NCBI RefSeq assembly: GCF_050003625.1
Contig: NC_134400.1
Coordinates: forward strand, 227,270,085 to 227,334,084
DNA from: Haematobia irritans
Lineage: Eukaryota > Arthropoda > Insecta > Diptera > Muscidae
Reading direction: 5' to 3'
Length of the DNA stretch: 64,000 nucleotides
In this document: piece after piece, positions 56,969 through 64,000 of the stretch
Layout: the number at the start of each line of letters is the position of its first letter
Position numbering within the stretch: the first letter of the stretch is position 1
Made by a program: the position numbers and the translations under genes
The notes under the pieces: generated by a model
What the model was told of the DNA's origin: nothing
Database searches by the model: none
What the model saw: the letters and a program-made list of their open reading frames with translations, nothing else

Positions 56969-58778
56969 CAGGGCTGTGGAGTCGGAGTCTTGGTGTTGGA
57001 GTATGAAGATTTTGCTGGAGTCGGAGCCGGAGTCGTAGAAATTTTGCTCGAGTCCGACTCGGGCGAAACAAAATTTGAACAACACTTCATATCTTTGTAA
57101 CTAAAGAAATATTTCGACAAATTAGATTCCATTAGGGATTTTAATCGAACAACGAAAAACGAAGTACCGGATTCCACGCCATTCAAAGTGTATTTATATG
57201 GGTGAAATTTCACGGTGATATAAAAAGTACTAGAATATGGGCTTAATTGATCAATTGTATTGTCAATTTTTAACATATTAAAATATAGAGTTTTGACCCT
57301 GTATATACTCTTGATAAAGGTATAATTTTAAGGGAATACAACAGGAGAACCAAAAGCTCTGAATTTTTGGCAGGCATGTCGAGTTCGAAGATGGGTCATA
57401 CCGGACAATTTTGTGATATAGCATCTACATATAAACCCAACATCCGATTTGTTTTAGGACATTTTTCTCAGTCTAAGATTTATCAGAAATTTCGAATTTA
57501 GAGTTATTTGAGATCCATAAATAAATACGGAAATTTCCAAGATTTTGAGATAGCCCTACATAATTACTTGAGAAATCTCCTTATACACACTGAAAAAAAA
57601 GCATACTCGGTTCCAAAGATTTTGTCTTTACTTTAAAAAATTTGGTATTGATTCCGAGCCAAAGAAGCGGAGAATTCAAGTAAGGATACTTTTAAGACAC
57701 AATTTTCTTTTAAATTTGGGTTTTGTGTACTTGACTCTACGAAGCAAATTTTTATTTAAAAATTTTAATTTTTTCGCTTTTTAATTTTTTTTCTTCATAT
57801 GCTATCAAAGTCCCTTAAAAACAAGTTCACGACAACTTAATTTTCCAAATTCAGACACGACTTCCAGTAGAAATTATGCTATGCTTCAAGTAAAAAACGT
57901 CTTTAAAATATCTTAAAGTGTTGGAAAACATATCCTATATTTGAACGATTTTTTGCTTTGTAGTCAAGATGCAAAAAGCCAACATATTTAAAGACAATTT
58001 CATTAAATATAAAGAATTTTTCTGAAGGATTAAAGTCAAGTTGACCTTAGCCTATAAATTTTTTCTTTCATGTTAAGATACCCATTTTTAAGTCAAATCA
58101 CTTAATTATAAGGACAATACGATTTCATTGAAAAGTTGATCGACTTTTGGACAAGGGAAATAACTTTATTTTAGAGAAATGCGTCTTCTATGCTAAGCAA
58201 AATTTGTATTCGTATTTTAAAGACATGAAATCTTTGACCTCACCACAATATTTTTTTCAGTGCACTGTAATTTTAAATTAAACCTCTGCCAATCTGATTA
58301 GCCCGACATTTTGTGTATCTTTTTGTTAGTGTTTCTATTTTATATATATTTATTTTTTATAAAATGCCTATATAGACCAATACCAGGATTTTACTTCTTA
58401 AACTTCTGGAAGCCTAATTATTTTTTGAAATTTTGTGGTTTTATAAATATATATTCTAGAGATTGTTGTTATACCCATATTGATGTGGTCTCTATATAGT
58501 ATTGTGTCGTATTTTAATTTATTGGCCTGAAATTAAAATGTAGAGTTCTTTACATTCCTAAAATGGTGAGGTTTGTCGTCGAGTCGTATCAAAATTTAAA
58601 ATTAGATTTCTTTTGGGTATATAAACACATATGGCAAAATAGATTGGAATAATGTTAAAATGAGATTTAGGTACAACACCTGAAGTCGAGTCCGGAGTCG
58701 GGGTCGAGGCTAATAAGAAATTCTGGAGTCGGAGTCGGAGCCGGAGTCGAGCAAAATTGACTCGACTCCACAGCCCTG
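56969..58778. mobile_element. Nonautonomous hAT element, 1810 bp
   Basis: TIRs CAGGGCTGTGGAGTCGGAGT and CAGGGCTGTGGAGTCGAGTC (inverted right), with the exact 8-bp duplication TAACGAAT at 56961-56968 and 58779-58786. Subterminal runs of GGAGTCGGAGCCGGAGTCG occur at both ends. It contains an F4 MITE (57598-58262) and a satellite scrap (GAGTTCGAAGATGGGTCATA). No transposase. Confidence 0.9.
57598..58262. mobile_element. F4 MITE nested in the hAT element (665 bp)
   Basis: Left CACTGAAAAAAAAGCATACT, right (inverted) CACTGAAAAAAATATTGTGG, flanked by CA on both sides. Full length for the family. Confidence 0.8.
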
Positions 58779-59193
58779 TAACGAATACTTCAAAGTAAAA
58801 AATGTTTTCTTTATTCCAAAAACACTTTAAACCAAAGAAGCTAAATCCTCAAAATAAGTATTAGTCTATATTTGAAGTGTTTTTATCTTAAATCTAAAGT
58901 TTCAATATTTCAGTTCATTTAAGGGCAATTTCTCTAAATCAAAAATGTGTTTCTTTATTTTAAGGAAAATTAGCCTTAGTTCAAAGGCATGGGACTTTAA
59001 CAGAGGGACGCAAATTTACAAAATGTTTGTCCTAAATTAAACGAAAAAAATTTTTGAAGCAAAGATTATAAACTTTATTTTAATTAAAATTTCATAATTT
59101 TAAAGAAATTTGTCCTCAATATTTTGTCAATTGCACATCCTAAAATTGAGGCTGCGTAATCTTTAATATGACGTAAATATTTTCTTCAATGTA

Positions 59194-60190
59194 GCGTGAC
59201 TATTCACTAACTCAAAGCACTAGGGTTCTGGTTGAATTAAGACCAAATTTTTGTTACAAAATTGTATACTAGAACTTTTTATGGGACTACATTTTTCAGA
59301 ATACCTATGTTTTGACATCCTCATCAATTCTTTATATTGGTCAAATTGCGGCTTCTAATGATAGTAACTTCATTATACAAATTCACACAATTTCCTAATG
59401 TCATTTGTATTTAAACTTTTATCTAGAATAGAATATTTTTAGACTAAATTAAGATATGTAATGACGAGTAATTGTAATAATTGTTCCATAAACTATAAAC
59501 ATCAAAGCCATCAACATGCCAACCGAATTTATACACTTATCAGATCCAGTGTAGACTCCACCCGAAAACCTGACCGCCTAGGGTGACCGCACCTTTGCAA
59601 ACCAATCATATCTTTGTTTCCTTTGTCCTAAATTCTGCTGATGTCCTTGCAGGACCAACAAATGCGAACATAAAATAACAACAATAGCAAAGTTTGAATT
59701 TATAAGCATGCTGCCAAGGCGAAACAAACTCGCCACATAATTAAAATAGAATATTTTGTGATTGGTGCTCTGGGTGGAAAATAAATATCTTTTTTATCAA
59801 AAAAAAAAACCGTTGATTCTTAATATTTCGTGTCCTCCTTCATTTTTTCATTCCATTTGAGTGGTGGAACTGAACTACGACCGTTAGCACTCCAGGCACG
59901 ATGGCAGGAAATAGTTGCGGTTGCGATGGTTGAAAAGCCAAACGAAAAGCAAGGAACAAACACTTTTGGCAGTGATAAATGCACTCCAGAAGCCAAAACA
60001 AAGTCATTACATACCACTCGAACATGAGCAGGACTACTACCAAGGCAACAAAATAAAGAACAAAACTCATCTTTCTGGTGATATTTTAAATGACTTGGCA
60101 GTGAAGTGAAACCTATACCTCAATAAATAAATATGGAATACAGGCTGGGTGGGCTACCACAAAGAGACCATAATTAGAGACTTTTCTTTG
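59194..60190. other. Sequence with nothing assigned
   Basis: Partly less AT-rich (59820-60070) with overlapping ORFs on both strands; none has a recognisable domain. Confidence 0.35.
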
Positions 60191-60196
60191 CATCCA

Positions 60197-61723
60197 CACG
60201 GTTGAAAAAGACTGTTTTTCATATGTTTGGCTATAAACATTATATGTTTGGAACACAAATTTTTAAACACAATATTTTTGAGTGCAAGCATATAATGTTC
60301 ATAAACTAGCATAACATGTTTGGGACATATATGTTAATATGTTAGAACATATTTTGTTTGGGACATAAAATGTTTGTAAATATAATATGCTTGAATGCAA
60401 ACATATATTAATTTAGAAATAGCCTATAAACACATATGTGTTTAGTAGCTTGGAGCGCTATTTAACAGGGAGCGATATTGAATTAAGTTGGTGGTTGTTG
60501 CTTATTATTACAAAATTAACATTTTATTTTTCCTTGGGCAATTGATCAGCTACTTCTTTGATCCTTACAAACTGTGTGGTCCGCTGTTCGAGTACCCGTC
60601 CGGCAAAAGGTAAAATTAAAATAAAAAAAATCATAAAATTGAATAATTTCTTCTACAATGTTTGTATTACAGAAAAAGGTGCTAAGAACTAAAAAAATCT
60701 CGTGGAAGTGAGAAAGATGTCGGGGAATATACAATTGGGCAGAAACAAAATTTTGAGCATTCAGGTCGAAAACCTATGTTGTTAGCACCTATATTACCTG
60801 TTTATTTTCATAATTCATTATGATTGTAAATATATAAATAAATAAATAAAATTTTGAGCACAATATTGTTTGGGAGAATTTTTTTTAAGCATATAATATT
60901 TTTGGGTGCAAAATGCTTCCAAACATATTATATGGTCACATAATAACATATTGTTTTTTGGAAGACAACATTATTGAATTTGGATGCAAAATATAAAATG
61001 TTTGTGTTTAATGTAGTTTAAATATATTGAGTATGAATTTTGAATTATTGAATTGAAATTTGAATTAATATTGAATTCCTATCGTGAAGATAAGATAAAT
61101 GAATTTTCTTTTTAGATTAGCCGTTAACGTGTAATAGATTAGAGTTTTAAGCTGTCATAATTTTAAGTAGCAACTCTGTTTTCTATTTGCTTTCCCCTTT
61201 CTTCTGAATTCACCTGTCAAATCTAGTCTAAGCTTCCGGCCTCTTTCTTCAGCCAGCTTTCAACGTAAAAGGATCTATCCCTCCTCAATAAAAAGTTTGT
61301 CATCTCAACTTAAACTCAACTTGTCTCTTTTTCTCTCATTGCGGTATATTGGTTTTCCATGTAAGTACTCATGGTGGCAGTGTGATCATATAAAGTGCCC
61401 CATTAACCCAGGAACCTAAGTTCCACCAATCTCTGCAGAATCCCATGGAATCTTAGTTCCCCATTTTTCCCTCTTGATAATCTAACTGAAAGCCTTAGCT
61501 TTGATGTCGAGCCTTAGCTCTCAATTGATAATACGTAATACATTCTTCAGTTTGGAACTTAGACTACCCAAACATATATTGTTTAGACCAATATGCTTTC
61601 AAACATATTATATATTGGTAGAGATCAAACATATAAATGTTTGGGCAATACCCAAAAATGTATATGCTTGAAGCAAAATATGTTTGGGAGTATATGTTAC
61701 AGAAGCGATTTTTTGTGAGGGTG
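60197..61723. mobile_element. F3 element, copy d, interrupted
   Basis: Left CACGGTTGAAAAAGACTG, right (inverted) CACCCTCACAAAAAATCG. It has the ATGTTTGGGACATATATG motifs and a decayed unit B (CTTACAAACTGTGTGGTCCG...GTTCGAGTACCC, 60564-60597). 60444-60566 is the dispersed module shared with 9617-9745, and about 60985-61558 is a separate insertion. Confidence 0.65.
61150..61560 (+). repeat. Possible solo LTR-like fragment
   Basis: Pyrimidine-rich, with CCTCAATAAAAAGTTTGTC (AATAAA) followed about 80 bp later by CATGGTGGCAGTGTG, which could be a primer-binding boundary. No paired LTR, polypurine tract or duplication was found, so this is a guess from composition and order. Confidence 0.25.
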
Positions 61724-62069
61724 CACCCAATTTATCTAGTAAGTATGTGCAAGTGTGTTCGTATGTACATTGCAGAAAAAAAATACATTGTAGTGGAAAT
61801 TCATAAAAGAATATTGAAAAAAAAAAACATTGGCTACAATATTTTTCACTGATTGATAAAAAATTTTATATTAAAAATATTTTTTACTAAGAATCATCAC
61901 TGGTATCTTAAAATCTGTTGATCAAAAGCCAATTTGCCTTTAATTCTGGAATTTTATTGAACATTAATCTGAAAACTGAAAAACAATATTTGAAAAACTG
62001 GTTTGGATCTCCCAACTTGTGATGGGGAGGTGGTGTAAATTTTGTTCATCTTAAATGAATTTTATATAC

Positions 62070-62206
62070 ACGCAGAGAATGAATATTATCACCTCCTAGA
62101 GCAAAATACTATTTTTGGATGGGGTGAAAAAACATTTTTTGTCGCAAAATTGTTGTCTTCTCAAAAATAAAATTTTGCTCTAAGAGGTAATCATATTACT
62201 GCACTG
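62070..62206. mobile_element. Small foldback MITE, about 137 bp
   Basis: CACGCAGAGAATGAATATTA / CACCTCCTAGAGCAAAATA against the inverted right side CAGTGCAGTAATATGATTAC / CTCTTAGAGCAAAATTTT. A TA lies directly before the left end. Confidence 0.6.
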
Positions 62207-64000
62207 GATGTAGAGTTATCGTGCTACTGAAGTCCTCATGCTTCGGACCCCTTTTACTACACACACACACAGAACAACATGTTTGGACATGTTTACAGCA
62301 TCCATTTAATGCTTATCTAGAGAATGTAATTGTTGCGAAAACCATGTGTTTTGTCTTTGTGAAAAGTATTTTCTAGCCGGCAATAAGCATTTAAATGGTC
62401 TTCAACTATGACAAAATGTTCTTCTATTGAAATGATAGAATTTGAGACCATTATATGTTCGGGAAAATCATGTACCTGTTTTTCGTGTCCGTTATTTTTT
62501 TCCTTTTTTGCAGCGAAAAATTAATTTTTCGGTTACATATATATATCATAACTTTTCTAGATGAGGACAATGGTATTCTTCTTAGTACAATGTACACTGG
62601 ACCAACATATTTGCGGATCGCCACAAAAATAGCTCCTATCAAATTGTATTCTTCGAATATGATCGTGGCGATCATGTTTCTTCTCTGCAAGTACTACCAG
62701 ATAATGTAGAAATCGCCCTGAAACTTGCGACAGATTCCTTTTTGTTTTTAACTGACATGGCTAATTTCCAGATTTGCCTTCCAATCGAGAATCTAAGTTC
62801 ATTTTCGTATAGCGATATCCTGAAAATGTTCATAAAAATCGAGAACGATAATTTAAAATTTATACCAACTCAATAGCTCAAACCAAATTGCTCATTTGTC
62901 CATGCCATATATTTTTAACCAAAGTCTCATAACTCCGATGATGTAGTTTATTGATTGTCTTTAATTAATAAAAGTTCTTAACAGTTGCTAGTTTGGAAGC
63001 AAATAGTTGAAGCGAAATTTGAAGAAGGTGTGATTCTTTGTCTTGGAAATTCAACTTTTGTTTGTAATACAAACAACTCACTCTGGAGGAATTCATTCCG
63101 CTGGTTGCTTGCGGAGCCAGTTCCCTTCATTCGATAGTTGACATTACCATTTATCTTTAAGATAATGGCTGCCTTTGGTCTTCAGGACAGAATACAACAA
63201 AGAGGATAAATATTTGGAACAATTCAAAATAAGCAACTCTTGTGTACACATAGATGGGAAGCTATGGTGATGTACCCCTCTAGAAAAACAACATCTTTCC
63301 ACTAACCATCTGCAAAGGAGCAGTTGTGTGCGTGTGTGTGGTTGGCGTCACAACTATTGAGGGTTTCCAACATAGATTCTCATTGTTAGCTTTTATCGGT
63401 GGCTAAATGGAGTTGTTTGCTTTATCCCAGCAAAACAAAGAGAAACTTCTGGTTCATCTGATGATGCCGTTGGCCCTGAGGGATGAATGCAACAACAACA
63501 AGAATTCGATATTGTCATCAACATGAAGCAATTTTCCATAGATTGTGCTAAACGTTGCATAGAGCAAATCCTTTCCACGGGACAACAAAATCAAGAAAAA
63601 AAGTAGCATTCAATGGGAAATCAACGCGGAACGAAAATATGAAAAGTTTGACACAGTACACACAGTAAGCATTTCGTAGTCACAACCAGAATTTAATTTT
63701 CTCGTTTTAAGGTTGAGACAAGTGTTTGTAAAAGATAAACGTTATGGGGACACAATAAACATGCTCATTTACATGACATTTAAAAGAGTAACAGCATTAA
63801 GTGAAATCTCCCAGAGAAGTAAATTATATCCAGAGAGTAAACCCAGAAATGAAGACAGAAAAAGTCAGGTTTCAGAATTTAGGTGGACAAATTTATTCAG
63901 CAGAGATCCTAGCTCCTTACCGCTTACAATGATGTTGCAATAGTGAATCTGTATGGTAAATCATTAAGTCGATACCTATTTAGTACAATAGATGTAATTC
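62207..64000. other. Mostly unique sequence, nothing assigned
   Basis: ORFs 62451-62690 (minus), 62455-62709 (plus), 63393-63578 and 63713-63943 show no recognisable domain. An (AC)n tract is at 62262-62271 and a GTGTGCGTGTGTGTGG run near 63327. Confidence 0.35.

Larger units (their letters stand above)
56715..59191. mobile_element. F4 MITE containing a hAT element
   Basis: Left CACTCAGAAAAAAGTTTAC, right (inverted) CATTGAAGAAAATATTTACG, TA on both sides (56713-56714, 59192-59193). Without the hAT insertion and its duplication it is about 659 bp, close to the 666 bp of the copy at 26268. Confidence 0.85.

Noticed and set aside
61150..61560. Complete LTR retrotransposon end
   Set aside because: Kept only as a low-confidence LTR-like fragment; no paired LTR, polypurine tract or target duplication.

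Overview
The window reads as AT-rich intergenic or intronic DNA from a higher fly. A calyptrate fly, most likely a muscid, is my inference. The basis is mariner and Tc1 relics, a dipteran-type BEL/Pao retroelement, many short TIR elements beginning CACTGAAAAAA that duplicate TA, and satellite monomers with the phrase GATATAGCTCCCATATA. I found no intact host gene. Apart from one truncated BEL/Pao element, the coding sequence that can be recognised is decayed transposase. A few unexplained ORFs are listed at low confidence.

Layout. 1-534 is the end of an inverted second copy of a large TIR element and carries a SINE. 1035-7083 holds a composite repeat with a minisatellite, a broken Tc1 transposase against a long AT microsatellite, a LINE-like scrap, a Tc1-like nonautonomous element and satellite monomers. 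7413-10856 holds two copies of one MITE family, one with a 64-bp MITE nested inside. 11.1-14.8 kb has direct repeats, a small spliced-looking relic and a satellite array cut by a hAT element. 15.2-16.4 kb has a second AT microsatellite, 160-bp tandem repeats and a minisatellite. 16.5-16.95 kb is a decayed insect transposase-like gene. 17.1-19.55 kb is a TIR element with two divergent tRNA-like units, tandemly duplicated. 19.6-22.1 kb and 27.4-28.7 kb are mostly unique sequence.

The centre is an 8405-bp insertion (30428-38832). It splits one mariner copy (30192-30427 plus 38835-39696) and is flanked by TA duplications. It carries a 5'-truncated BEL/Pao element, a Harbinger-like MITE, a tandem array of splice-site-bounded mini-exon-like repeats on the minus strand, and a second TIR element. 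44.4-51 kb is a nested stack: a tRNA-pair element, an AATTAA-rich array, a 913-bp tandem duplication, a SINE with an 11-bp target duplication and a piggyBac-like MITE. A second mariner lies at 51641-52803. 55.5-59.2 kb has a full SINE and a three-level nest (MITE family in hAT in the same MITE family). 60.2-61.7 kb is another member of the tRNA-carrying family.

The most unusual structure is the tRNA-carrying TIR element (17096-19553 and 44714-45619). Two different tRNA-like Pol III modules face away from each other across about 114 bp, and one is followed at once by a long T run. This looks like a divergent Pol III cassette moved by a DNA transposon.
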